The notes under the pieces are model-generated. The model saw only the letters and a program-made list of their open reading frames with translations. It did no database searches and had not been told where the DNA came from. A stretch of 64,000 nt of DNA from the NCBI RefSeq assembly GCF_963676685.1, contig NC_092354.1, forward strand, positions 35,868,193 to 35,932,192. Direction: 5' to 3'. Both the position numbers and the translations under genes were made by a program. The DNA is from Mytilus edulis (taxonomy: Eukaryota; Mollusca; Bivalvia; Mytilida; Mytilidae). This document shows, piece by piece, positions 31,966-42,528 of the stretch (its first letter is position 1; each line of letters opens with the position of its first letter).

Positions 31966-32290
31966 TACATCTGTTTGAAGATTGAAGTCAAAGGCACTTT
32001 TCATACTCTGTACTTCGAAATATTTTTGGAAATGTCTGACGCATGCACAGTCACAAAAAGGGCAGACTTGCGCAGAAGTGAAAAAGGGCGCCTCACTAAC
32101 CCTTGTCAAAGTACACAACCCTAACCCAACCCATGCCCTAACCAAAACTGTCCACAAGAGACCAAAATGACACAGAAATTAACAATTATAGTTAACCGTA
32201 CGGCCCCCAACAATGAGCAAAGCCCATACTGCATAGTCAGCTATAAAAGGCCCCGAAATGACAATGCAAAACAGTTCAAACATCAGTGTC

Positions 32291-33224
32291 ATGGCTTACA
32301 TACAAAATACACAAATTGATCAATAACAATGAAATGACTTTTATTTTACATATATATAAATTTATTTTTACATATGATAAGGCAACAAAGATACGTGTTT
32401 AACATAATATTTCACCCTTTGGTTTGAACATTTGCTTATTATCATTGTAATCATCAGAGGGGATGGTGAAAGGACAAGGATGATATTTAAACAAAATGAT
32501 GGGCTAATTAAATCATAAATGATCATTCTTCTAAATGCAGGATATGTGTCCATGAGCCTTAGTTTATATTGGAAATAAATGTCAAATATGGAAGATCTAA
32601 CCGTTTGTAAAAAAGGAAAGCTATTAGTATTGAACCTAGCAATATTTTGTTCCCTACTTGCTGCAAAATTAATTGAAACTTTTATAAAACAGTAGCATCT
32701 TCTTTTTTGAGTAATACTTCATTTGCTAGAACTCATGGCAATATAATTTGTCTATTGGACCAATACGAATTTAAACTGAAACTGTAAGATACAGGTATAT
32801 ATCAACTATCAAGTCGATGTCTTACAATTAAAATACATGTTAACTTTTAAACTCTTTTTAAACAGAAAACAATTCCTCATCAACTATAACATAATTCATT
32901 CACAAAATAACAATAGCGAACATCATTCTTGGTTTACAATCTATTTTCTTCGCTTTCTGTTTTCAGTTGTCTTGGCAGATTGCATTAATTAACTTATAAG
33001 GTAAGTAGTTTCCGGCAATGTGGATTCCTATTATCATTTCCTTGACGAGCACATACGTCAGATATTGGGAAGCCAATCTGAAAAGATAGATTGTATACAA
33101 ATATTAACACATTTACCTATATACCAAACATTTCATTTTACCATGTACTAATATATTAACTTCGTGTAATACTTTTTTTCGGGGTTATGCATTTTATCAG
33201 CGTGTATACACAATAATAGGCAAG
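32291..33224. other. mostly no gene; weak minus-strand exon candidate
   Basis: AT-rich. On the minus strand a good acceptor (CAATCTATCTTTTCAG at ~33090) precedes an open stretch to about 32955, encoding SQYLTYVLVKEMIIGIHIAG-like sequence. It lies downstream of the MULE relic on the same strand and may be a lost exon of it. Too weak to call. Confidence 0.25.
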
Positions 33225-33530
33225 TTACAAGTTTAAAGTTAACTGTTTTTGTTTATTAAGTTTGAAAAATTGGGGTTTCCAATTTACGTTCCATTTCTTT
33301 ATTATCTCCAAGGCTTCTCTTACAGCAGATTGACTTTCTTTAGCGTTGATGAACGATGCTACAATTGAATGACCAATGTTGGTTTGGACACAAATGAAAA
33401 AAAGAGGTAAACTGTAGTTTGATGTTTTATAAGTAGCATTCCCATATAAGCTTATCAATCTTTTTTGAGCTTGTTTGTTGCACAAATAGGAAGTCAGTAC
33501 TATTATCATTTTCTTGCTGGTATCTGAAAA
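33225..33530 (-). pseudogene. MULE/SWIM-like transposase exon, decayed
   Basis: After a TTTTTTTTTTCAG acceptor the minus strand reads YQQENDNSTDFLFVQQT in one frame. It then shifts to AQKRLISLYGNATYKTSNYS, LPLFFICVQTNIGHSIVASF and EALEIIKKWNVNWKPQFFK. This is the MULE-type DDE core as I know it from bivalve, cnidarian and fish SWIM-type proteins. At the point where the family has 'YG...LLDATYKT', a short segment including the catalytic Asp is missing (YGNATYKT). Frameshift plus loss of the Asp mean no activity. Confidence 0.6.
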
Positions 33531-34384
33531 AAAAAGAAAATAGATAGTCCTAGTTTTCTTGGCTAGCAGTATTGTCAGTTTAAGCTACTTTCACACGTAG
33601 GGTAGGTAGTTGTACTTTGTTTTATTAGTTTCCATCCTGTGACAATTATTGCAATTTAATATTGAAATAATTGATTGGGAAGTCAACTTGCGAAGTTCTT
33701 AAGTGGAAACTATCACCAGGAAATTTCTTCTAAATGCTTTAGTAAGCTAAAAATCGGAATAAATACCGGGACATTTGTCAAAACCAGATTCCTAGAAGTT
33801 AATCCATATATCTGTCATGACAGGTTGATATATGCCAATTAGGTTAAACTGTTAGCATTACTGCCCTCTTCGCCGAACTTTGGTTGCAAAAGGTGGCTCA
33901 AGCTTTTCAGAGTCGATGTTTTCTTTTTGCTTCGAAAAAGAACATTTGTATATTTAATAATTTTAAATGTGATGGATTGGATTTGCTTTAGGACCAATGG
34001 TGTATGACTAGACAAAATATATAAAACATACATGTACAGTATATTGCATGAAAACAGTTAAATTTATTACTAACAATAAATTGCATGTAGTAAGCATAAA
34101 CAAAAATAGGAACAGAAATCAAACTATGACAACTTGAAGTCTTACAAAATAATGTAACATTGACTTACAGTTTGTTGAATTACATGTAATAAACATGATT
34201 AATTATAATGAAAAGATGGATCTAGGAATTTAAAAATTGAAAAGACTGACAGTTTGTTTGCTGAATTATATTGTATAGTTGGGACTCAACTATTTTTTCA
34301 TGAAATTTAGAAAATGTTAACCCCTGTTATCATACAATGTACACTGTTAAAAATTATAATCTCTAATATTTTACAGTACACTTT
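33531..34384. other. no gene seen
   Basis: AT-rich. Nothing recognised. Confidence 0.4.
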
Positions 34385-34990
34385 CTACAATTTCTGCAGC
34401 TGATTCTCAGAAGAACCCCTCCAGCATATACGAAAGACAGTCCGAATCAAACCTGCTGATTTTCCAGGAAACACTTGTGTAATGTCTTCTATTTCTGTTA
34501 CTTGGTTTACACCAGACAGCGCTGGAGAAAAGAATTCCCATTCAGTACAACGATCTCCTCCTTTTCAAATAACTGACTGCACCGTTCTAGTTTCCTTTTC
34601 TGGGTTCTTTTCTCACATTTCCATTTATTTTGTTTTTTTCTTTGTTTGTCATTAAACTTTGATTTATTTACAGGCTTCCAAAATGATGCTGTGAACGATG
34701 TTTTAACTGCCAACAACTGATTTCTAAGATTTGTTATACTATCATTTAACAGTTTTACTTCATATATTGTGTCTTCATTAAAACGATGAAATGAATGCCT
34801 TCCTGGTTTTAACCGACCGTTTCCTGGGACATTTTTACAAAACAATGCTTCATCATCTTTTTCTAATCTGGCATTTTTTCCTCAAGAACCTTTTTTTTGG
34901 TCTTCTAAGGCTGACGTCAATCTGACAATATTGTCTTTATCCCCAGGTAGTGGTACATAATTTTCTGATAGTTTTCACTTTTTATGTAAG
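34385..34990 (-). pseudogene. decayed coiled-coil ORF, unknown
   Basis: The minus strand shows successive protein-like pieces in changing frames: YVPLPGDKDNIVRLTSALED; an open 100-codon stretch with IYEVKLLNDSITNLRNQLLA and a Lys/Arg-rich helix (KQRKKQNKWKCEKRTQKRK); then GVNQVTEIEDITQVFPGKSA to a stop near 34390. This looks like one gene or TE ORF broken by frameshifts. No domain recognised. Confidence 0.35.
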
Positions 34991-36536
34991 CAATTTTGGT
35001 TTTAACGTTGTATATGTCTCCCTGATATGAATACTGAAGGTTTCTCTCAGTCATGAAACAGTTCTGAATATTTTGTGATCTCCACAATACGGCCAGTAAC
35101 TATCTAGCTTGGGGTCCTGGCTAATCTTGTCAGTATAGCCAGGCGTGTATCAATGTACTGCCTGTCAATGATTGGTTAATACTAATTTTGTCCTCAATGT
35201 TTGTTTTACATCTGTATCCAACCAATTCTTGTTTAACATCAATTAGTAAAAACTAGACTGTAATTTTTTTTCTTTATGAATTGATGTATAGTGTTATCAT
35301 ATCTAATTAGTAGTATGATGATAATTAGTAAGCAGAAAAGGGTTATTTCTTATCAGCAATCGCCTGGTGAGAAAGTTAAAAGTTTAAGATTTCACATGTC
35401 CAAGGTGTCAATTGGATTCCAATTGTGCTGGTTTACATCAAACATCAAAATTTATGCAAATATTTATTCAGCCTCACTTTAAATTCAGAGTCAACTGGCA
35501 CTGAATCGATCACATGGTATTTGTTCCCCACCTGGCCCTTACGACGCGCAGCTAGATTGGGCCGGATCCCAGGCTAGTAACTATCATATAGCGATTTCAG
35601 CACTTCATTGTAGAATATCCCTGTTTTCCTCTTCGCATTAGGAATCCAACCAAATTTCTTATCCATTCATCTGTTAGTAGGCAAAGGAGGAGCTGGAACA
35701 AAGAAGATGATACATTGATTAGAATTATATAATTTACATACATTTTGTACTTTTGAATTTATCAGGAAACCAACATAATTAGATTTATCATTTAATTTCC
35801 TAATTTTTTACATATGCCTACAGATGTATATGGTGTGACATACTATTTTTTATATGGTCATTTTAAAATTCAGACATTGCAGTAAAGACATCTGAAAAGT
35901 CATGGTTGAATATCTCCTTTTTTGTCTTTTCAGTCTTTTCATTATACATGATTTACCTCCCTTATTGCAGAGTTACCTACATGTACATATAATTATTAAA
36001 TTCAGTAATAAGAAGGTATATGGTGAAGTGCAACAAACATACATCATGTACATTACATTAATTAACAAAGTAGCAAAAATCATTCGGGGTCACATCAGGT
36101 ACATTTTCTGTAAATGGGAAAATGTTAAACCAATTATTACCATTCCTATTAAAAAACACATTCCAAGGCAACCTATGGGTCTTCAGGTTCAAATATATAT
36201 AGAGAGTTAAACCAAATGCTATTGAGTTTCATGTTTCTCCTGGAGCTTGTTTTTATAATTAATATTTAAAGGTATTGATAAAATTCTATATAAGATACAT
36301 GCAGCTTCATTAATTTTTCAGTTTAACAAACACCTATTTGTGGTTTGATTTCATTATGCAATGTCTTTTTGAATGCTATATTCATTGTATAATTTATGAT
36401 AATGCCATGCCTGTAATTGTATGTGAATCAACAAAATCAAACATGAAACTGTTGCTTTAGATCATATTATAAAGACAACATATGTTAAATGCCTCTATTA
36501 AGTATACTTTTATTTACAATACATTGGAATAGTAGG
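34991..36536. other. no supported gene
   Basis: AT-rich. A 30-codon minus-strand open piece near 35580-35672 (MDKKFGWIPNAKRKTGIFYN) follows a CTACTAACAG acceptor. It is too short to call. Confidence 0.3.
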
Positions 36537-36632
36537 ATAGGACACAAAGTTTTTATTACTAAGTTGGCATAGGACACCAAGTTTTTATTACTAAGTTGGC
36601 ATAGGACACCAAGTTTTTATTACTAAGTTGGC
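36537..36632 (+). repeat. three tandem 32-bp units
   Basis: Unit ATAGGACACCAAGTTTTTAT followed by TACTAAGTTGGC. Copies 2 and 3 are identical and copy 1 differs by one base. No spacers. Young minisatellite. Confidence 0.9.
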
Positions 36633-36699
36633 CAAGGACATATTTTTTTCAGTCAGAAAGCCATAGGGTTGTAACTTTTATAAGCTTTGGATTTCAAAG

Positions 36700-36770
36700 A
36701 TTTTGGCCAGGAGCATCACTGAAGAGACAAGTATTGTCGAAATGCGCATCTGGTGCAAGAAAATTGATAC
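36700..36770 (+). repeat. short conserved dispersed word (family B-like)
   Basis: GAGCATCACTGAAGAGACAA, GTATTGTCGAAATGCGCATC and TGGTGCA: a variant of the 'CACTGAnGAGTC...GACGAAACGCGCGTC' block of family B. It is familiar from mussel DNA. Confidence 0.5.
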
Positions 36771-37042
36771 CGTTAATTTTATTATTAAATGTTTTTATTT
36801 TTTGCACCGGTCCTATGTGGCGATAAATTTTGACCGGTCCTTTATTTCATAATGGACAACTTCTCCTGTATTTTTACCGATCAATGTTGGTACACCTAAT
36901 ATATTTATTTCAATCTAAAGTAGCTTAAATAAATTTTGAGTTATGTTTTTGTGTTCGAAATAAGTTATATATCTGCATTAGCTCAAAATATAAATATTTT
37001 TATTTCATTGCTAACGCTTTTATAGGGCCGGCTGAAATAAAC

Positions 37043-38334
37043 TAGAGGCTCTCAAGAGCCTGTGTCGCTCACCTGTTAATGTGTTTACTGATGTCGGCCA
37101 TCTTCGTTGGTAGGCGGGGTCATTAGACACTTTTTTTTTAAATAGATACCCTAGTACAATGTATTATGATTGTAGCGAAGTTTGGTTAAATTTGGACAAG
37201 TCGTTTTAGAAAAGATTTTTATACAAGTTACAAAAATGACGAAAAGTTGTTCAATATTGACTATAAAGGGCAATAACTCCTTAAGGGGTCCTCTAACAAT
37301 TTTGATCATGCTGACTTATTTGTAGATCTTACTTTGCTGAACATTATTGCTGTTTACAGTTTATCTCTATCTATAATAGTATTCAAGATAATAACCAAAA
37401 ACAGCAAAATTTTCCTAAAATTACCAATTCAGGGGCAGCAACCCAACAATGGGTTGTCCAATTCATCTGAAAATTTCAGGGAAGATAGATCTTGACCTGA
37501 TAAACAATTTTACCCCATGTCAGATTTGCTCTAAATGCTTTGGTTTTTGAGTTATAAGCCAAAAACTGCATTTTACCCCTATGTTCTATTTTTAACCATG
37601 GCGGCCATCTTGGTTGGTTGGCCGGGTCACGCCACACATTTTTTAAACTAGATATCCCAATGATGATTGTGGCCAAGTTTGGTTTAGTTTGGCATGGTAG
37701 TTTCAGAGGAGAAGATTTTTGTAAAAGATTACTAAGATTTACGAAAAATGGTTAAAAATTGACTATAAAGGCCATTAACTCCTAAAGGGGTCAACTGACC
37801 ATTTTAAATAAGTTGACTTATTTGTAGATCTTACTTTGCTGAACATTATTGCTGTTTACAGTTTATCTCTATCTATAATAATATTCAAGATAATAACCAA
37901 AAACAGCAAAATTGCCCTAAAATTACCAATTCAGGGGCAGCAACCCAACAACCGGTTGTCAGATTCATCTGAAAATTTCAGGGCAGATAGATCTTGACCT
38001 GATAAACAATTTTACCCCATGTCAGATTTGCTCTAAATGCTTTGGTTTTTAAGTTATAAACCAAAAACTGCATTTTACCCCTATGTTCTATTTTTAGCCA
38101 TGGCGGCCATCTTGGTTGGTTTGACGGGTCAAGCCACACATTTTTTAAACTAGATACCCCAAGGATGATTGTGGCCAAGTTTGGTAGAATTTGGCCCATT
38201 AGTTTCAGAGGAGAAGATTTTTGTAAAAGTTTACGGACGACGGACGACGGACGACAGACGACGGACGCAGGACGACGGACGACGGACGCCAAGTGATGAG
38301 AAAAGCTCACTTGACCTTTCAGGTCAGGTGAGCT
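37043..38334 (+). repeat. bivalve dispersed element (family D) with internal tandem units
   Basis: Starts with the hairpin GGCTCTCAAGAGCC and GTGTCGCTCACCTG and ends with AGCTCACTTGACC...GGTCAGGTGAGCT, so the ends are related inverted sequences. Inside are two tandem ~499-bp units ('GACTATAAAGG' at 37259 and 37757; 'GGGGCAGCAACCCAACAA' at ~37433 and ~37933; 'ACCATGGCGGCCATCTTGGT' twice). A GGACGAC minisatellite sits just before the end. No ORF of its own: the minus-strand ORFs are the same shadow in both units. A truncated copy is at 27740-28005. Confidence 0.85.
38233..38291 (+). repeat. (GGACGAC)n minisatellite
   Basis: Eight or so imperfect GGACGAC units directly before the GCCAAGTGATGAGAAAAGCT end of the element. 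Confidence 0.85.
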
Positions 38335-39370
38335 AAAAAGCACGACACTACGATTTTATTTTTTACCAAAATTGGAAGAAATAGGGTTGGCAGATCCGAT
38401 ACATAAACCAACAAATCAAAAATTCCTGGCTTAAAGTAAATGGTTTGACATTTGAAGATAAATATGAAGCTGTTAACTTGACAATATGCGAAAAAGGTGA
38501 TCAAAAGTTCCAAAGAATTGATTGCATTAAACACAGATGTGTTGAGTATGGAACGTAACATAACAGGATGAAGTTATTAGATCGCTTTTTTCCTTGGCTG
38601 GCCATCAATGGTTATTCCAGGCCATCACGTGCAAACATATTTGATTATCATGCAAATGATGTCATACTGCCTTACATAAAATCTTTCACCGATAAGTATT
38701 TAGGAGCAGACATGGTATTTAAGAGTTACTAAATTGATAGCTTAAAGGACCGAGAAAAGCAAGGTGCTGGTGCTAGACAAAAAGTTGAAGGTTCTGGAAG
38801 AACTCCAGGGTTTCGAGTAGTCTCTATGAAGATGACAACAAAACTAAATGGTCCAATTGCGGACGATCAATCACAAATTTAGTATTTATTTCTCATAGCC
38901 ATAGCTATATGGAAACCTAGAATGGAGGAGAGATCAGCTTCTCAACAATAAAATAATTTCAAACAAATTGTTCGACTATTTGCCATAATGTTCTCAAAGA
39001 TATCACAAGCAGTTAAAGCTGTATGACAAGATCTAAAAATGTTTTTTTTTTTATTTTGTTCAAAACGGCTGCTTTATTATGGTAAACTTTATCCTTTTTT
39101 TACAATTATGTGTTTTATTAAAAATACTCGAGAACAGTCAAAATGATAACTTGATCTGTGTTTTATAGTAATTACAATTGTGAAAGTGTCATACCATTGC
39201 TGAATCAAACTCAAGAATGTCAACCAGACCTTGAGGTGATAAAACTTTCGAGCATGATTTTTGTGAGTTTAACAACAGGAGCATAACAAAATACAAAATC
39301 AAATACATCATTACATGTTTATGTGAGTGTTATTTACAAATGTATAAGCAAAACAGTATTTATAATGACA
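38335..39370. other. no gene seen
   Basis: AT-rich. No convincing ORF. Confidence 0.4.
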
Positions 39371-39394
39371 ATTGAAAAAAAAGAAATACTTGCA

Positions 39395-39560
39395 CAATTT
39401 AAAAAAAAGAGTAAAAATAAAATGTCTCAACTTCTGTTGGCATAAAAATTATAAAGTAAAAAAAATTATATATATGGGCAAACTCCTGTTCGCACCTAAA
39501 AAATTAAGTAAAAATAAATGTTTTCAAACTTCTGTTGGCACCTTAAAAATTAATAAACAA
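39395..39560 (+). repeat. degenerate tandem repeat
   Basis: Three irregular units of 'AGTAAAAATAAA..TGT.TCAAACTTCTGTTGGCA' with A-rich spacers at ~39410, ~39460 and ~39510. Non-coding. Confidence 0.55.
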
Positions 39561-39587
39561 TTACATTTGTGTCTTTCAATGTTTCAG

Positions 39588-39698
39588 GACCTTGTATTGA
39601 AAGTTCACGCACTGTTGGAGGAAGAAACAAGGGGCCATTACAAAGTGAACTACATTATTACTGAATTAGGGAGAATCTTAGAACTCCAATTTCTATAA
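39588..39698 (+). CDS. possible terminal exon, unknown
   Basis: Follows a good acceptor (GTCTTTCAATGTTTCAG) and encodes 36 codons to TAA: DLVLKVHALLEEETRGHYKV then a hydrophobic helix. It resembles the tail of a TE-like or host protein, but I do not recognise it. A SINE starts 25 bp after the stop. Confidence 0.35.
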   Translation, partial: DLVLKVHALLEEETRGHYKVNYIITELGRILELQFL

Positions 39699-39723
39699 AA
39701 GCGACAATATGACACTATAACAG

Positions 39724-39979
39724 TGATTGATTGAGTGTTGGTAGCTTAACGTCCAGTGGCAAATAGTTCATGCATATTAAGGACGAGAACAAGTTCACAA
39801 TAAATACAATAGGTAGGTCTTTTTGATTGCCACTTGAAAATGAGAGTATTTTGGATAGGGACAGAAATTTTGCCTTGCAACAGGCCACCTACGGGCCCTG
39901 AAAGATTCCATGCAATGGTTCTTTACGTGCAAAGAGCGTGGCACTCTCTCTTTACACGAGACATCGGATTCAACGTCCC
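39724..39979 (-). mobile_element. SINE (family A), 5' part replaced by LINE 5'UTR
   Basis: Tail side intact (GATTGATTGAGTGTTGGTAG), continues with deletions to ATCGGATTCAACGTCCC, then stops abruptly at the 5'UTR of a plus-strand LINE. Confidence 0.8.
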
Positions 39980-41010
39980 TCCGGTGGATTGCTATCCTTG
40001 CCGTGGTCGGGGGGCTTGCCTGTCTCAGTGACCCCAAGAGCTATGCCAGCTGGAGCCTCGTCTCTTGGTAGGGTTACCCATGCTGGACAGGTCGAAGGGT
40101 AGAGACCAGACTAAAGTGATCCGAACATCGTGAGATGCCCGATGTTTTAAATAAAATAGGCTCTCCAACCCGTTTGCCGTGGGTTGCTACCCGTGTCGGT
40201 GGTTGACGAGATCCTTGTGGATGAGGGCTATAGCCAGACTCCTTACGGTCAGAAAATACCCGGACGGACGAGACTATAGTTCAATAAGCTGCTTTGGCTT
40301 CGATATCATCTAAACGGGAGGTCGGATGGACCCGGTTCGATCAATCGGCTGGTCATGTCGAGCCCTTCAGTTAATCCTCAACAATAAGCTTTCTTGTAAC
40401 AATTTTCATAATATACACATGTATTTCAAATTAAGCTATTTATATTCCGGATAACTGAGGAAGGCGATGGCTCATGGGTCAATCAAGTGGTACTCTTTCT
40501 TTTTCGCTTGATGGATACGCTCTGCTTGAGTATACTATTCTTGGAACATCTGGTGCTTTCCGCAGTGGATGTTAGGTGCTGATTTCGAGGACCTGCTACA
40601 TTATATTTGGAGCTCGTTTTCGGCATTAGCACTTGATCCCGGTTCGCCACGGAAACACAGCATCGCCCTTGTAGGCACTCCGAGGTGGGTGGATGACGAG
40701 AATGGTGAACCTTTCTCCTTTCATATGGCACAACAAAACAAACCCTCTAAATCAGCTTTAATACATAAGAAAAGAAAATGTGATGATTCAGAGCCCTGTC
40801 GGGAAGATGACAGTTGGCCAAGATTTATTGTAATAAAAGGAACAGATGAAATCCAATTTCAAAAATATCGCCTTTTGTAATTCACAAACAAATTCAAAGC
40901 GTTGCTGGTACTGTCAAAAAAGTTTCAAAAATGAGATCTGGCAATTTGTTGGTTGAATGTTCCAACAAAAGTCAATCAACAAATTTACTTACAAATTTTT
41001 TTTAAATGAG
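39980..41010 (+). mobile_element. 5' end of an I/Nimb-like LINE (5'UTR plus start of ORF1)
   Basis: GC-richer leader (CCTTGCCGTGGTCGGGGGGC ... GGTCGAAGGGTAGAGACCAG) resembling the 5'UTR of Nimb/I-type LINEs that I know from mollusc genomes. It is followed by ORF1 from ATG 40725. Base composition differs sharply from its surroundings. The element breaks off after ~1 kb, an uncommon outcome for a LINE because truncation usually removes the 5' end. Confidence 0.6.
40725..41003 (+). pseudogene. LINE ORF1 N-terminal fragment
   Basis: ATG in frame. A basic N-terminus (KSALIHKKRKCDD) is followed by SWPRFIVIKGTDE. A one-base frame change at ~40868 is needed to continue into SPFVIHKQIQSVAGTVKKVS and MRSGNLLVECSNKSQSTNLL. 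This is the RRM-like RNA-binding start of an I/Nimb ORF1, truncated after ~90 residues. Confidence 0.65.
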
Positions 41011-41225
41011 ACTTAATCCTTTCAGCAATAATAAGATTATGTCCTTCTTTAGGTAGCTTTCAAAAAGGTGCATCTGCTGATGACACGGGAAAGGCAAAGT
41101 TTTGTCATACAGGTATACATGATAACTCGTACGAAAGGGAACGACTGGAAATAACCACCATTACTATGGATACATTTTTTAAACCATCATCTCTTCTTTT
41201 TGTTAATATTTATTTGTTTTAAAGA

Positions 41226-41414
41226 ATGGCTGTCGAATTTGTGATGGATAAAGAGGAAAATGAAAAAGATATAATGAAGTTTGAAAATACAAAATTACGA
41301 CCTATATGGGACCCTTTGACTGACAAAGAATGCAATGTAATTTATTGTAATGATCAAATTAGTAACTTCGCTAAATATGTGAAACATTGGAGTGAATTAC
41401 ATGATGAAATATAA
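41226..41414 (+). CDS. C2H2-type finger ORF, unknown TE-like family
   Basis: ATG to TAA, 62 codons. It carries CNVIYC-x13-H-x4-H (KHWSELH), a single C2H2-type finger with C-x4-C spacing, after an acidic N-terminus (MAVEFVMDKEENEKD). A diverged, broken paralogue lies at 13563-13722. It may be one exon or ORF of a transposon. The open piece at 41427-41615 follows closely in another frame and is unassigned. Confidence 0.5.
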   Translation: MAVEFVMDKEENEKDIMKFENTKLRPIWDPLTDKECNVIYCNDQISNFAKYVKHWSELHDEI

Positions 41415-41950
41415 ATACAACTTGGGGTGTTGTTTGTCTCCTACACACGCAGCGTACATCTATTTACAGAACACACAGTAAAACTATATTTCCCAGATGC
41501 ACACTTTGTCTGTACTGTTCATCATGTACCTGACATGACAATTATATATTTACGTCACGAAGGTAAAATAACAGATTTGTCGTTTAAAGTACTGACAAAC
41601 AAATATTTAAAGTAAAGAAAATGGAAACCACTGGTGAGAATATAAATGTTTGTGTTTAGATAAACCTACTGGGGCTACCATCCTCAAGGTGAGAGTACAT
41701 TTACAGACTCTAATAATAATTTGACGTTAATTGATTGTACACACAAGCATAAGCGTAAATACGATGACCACACATTCATAAAACAGGCAAGCACATATGA
41801 AAAGTTTTAAACAGTAATAAAAAAAAGTTCAATTTAACAAAAGAAGACATTTATGCAGCATATTTTACAAAATATTAAGATGATATTCGTCTATTATAAT
41901 TGTATATATGTTCAACTGAACCCCTCAGATACGAAAGGTTTACGTTTTAA

Positions 41951-42074
41951 CTTTCATCCCAAATGGCCTCTATTATGACGAGACCTACCTATTGTATTTA
42001 TTGTTAATTTGTTCTCGTCCAGAATATGCATGAAATATTTGCTACTGGACGTTAAGTAACCAATCAGTCAATCG
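41951..42074 (+). mobile_element. 5'-truncated SINE (family A), plus orientation
   Basis: Reads in sense on the plus strand: CATCCCAAATGGCCTCTATT, GTTCTCGTCCAGAATATGCA, ACTGGACGTTAAGTAACCAA and TCAGTCAATC. Only the 3' ~124 bp are present. Confidence 0.8.
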
Positions 42075-42528
42075 TTTTAACTTTAGCATACCTGATTCAG
42101 CAATTGAATCTTGCTCAACAATGTAATGTCTCCTCTTTAATCCATCATCCGTCTGGTTAAAGCATGTGCTTTCTTTACATAATACACGTTGGAACAATGC
42201 AGCTGTATCGTCCTTATATCAAAAGATCTTTCCGTTAGTTCCAGTAATTTGAAGAAAACAAAATATTATTATGCATCGTCTTGATTTTTCCTCGGTGACT
42301 TTTTTTTTAATCTATATTGGGTGCCGCATCGTGTTGTACACGGTGCTGTGTAATCCATCTTAATCAGCATGGTTCAACAACAGAGTCTTCGGCACTTCTA
42401 ACTACGTACGGTTCATATCCGTATGACAGATAATCAGTAGATTGAAAATAGTAAAAAATGAATCAAAATCAAACAAAAATCAACAAAATAAGGAAAATAT
42501 CACACCTTTGACTTCCGCGGATGACGAA

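Larger units (their letters stand above)
31230..32290 (+). repeat. dispersed mussel repeat shell with internal duplication
   Basis: The left edge (GTCAAAGAGACAACAACCCG, then ACCATAGAAAA) and the right part (GACACAGAAATTAACAATTA ... ACGGCCCCCAACAATGAGCA ... TATAAAAGGCCCCGAAATGA) are words of one well-known mussel dispersed repeat. The interior (31300-32130) is different and contains a ~115-bp direct repeat. Small ORFs inside are not supported. Confidence 0.5.

Noticed and set aside
36537-36632. Regular direct repeats, CRISPR-like at first glance
   Set aside because: No spacers between units and a eukaryotic context; a plain minisatellite.
37476-38343. Two similar minus-strand ORFs
   Set aside because: They are the same shadow in the two 499-bp units of the family D element; no protein family and no splice context.
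40318-40345. tRNA B-box-like GGTTCGATCAATC (and GGTTCGACTTC at ~61218)
   Set aside because: No A-box at a suitable distance and no cloverleaf; both lie in repeat sequence.
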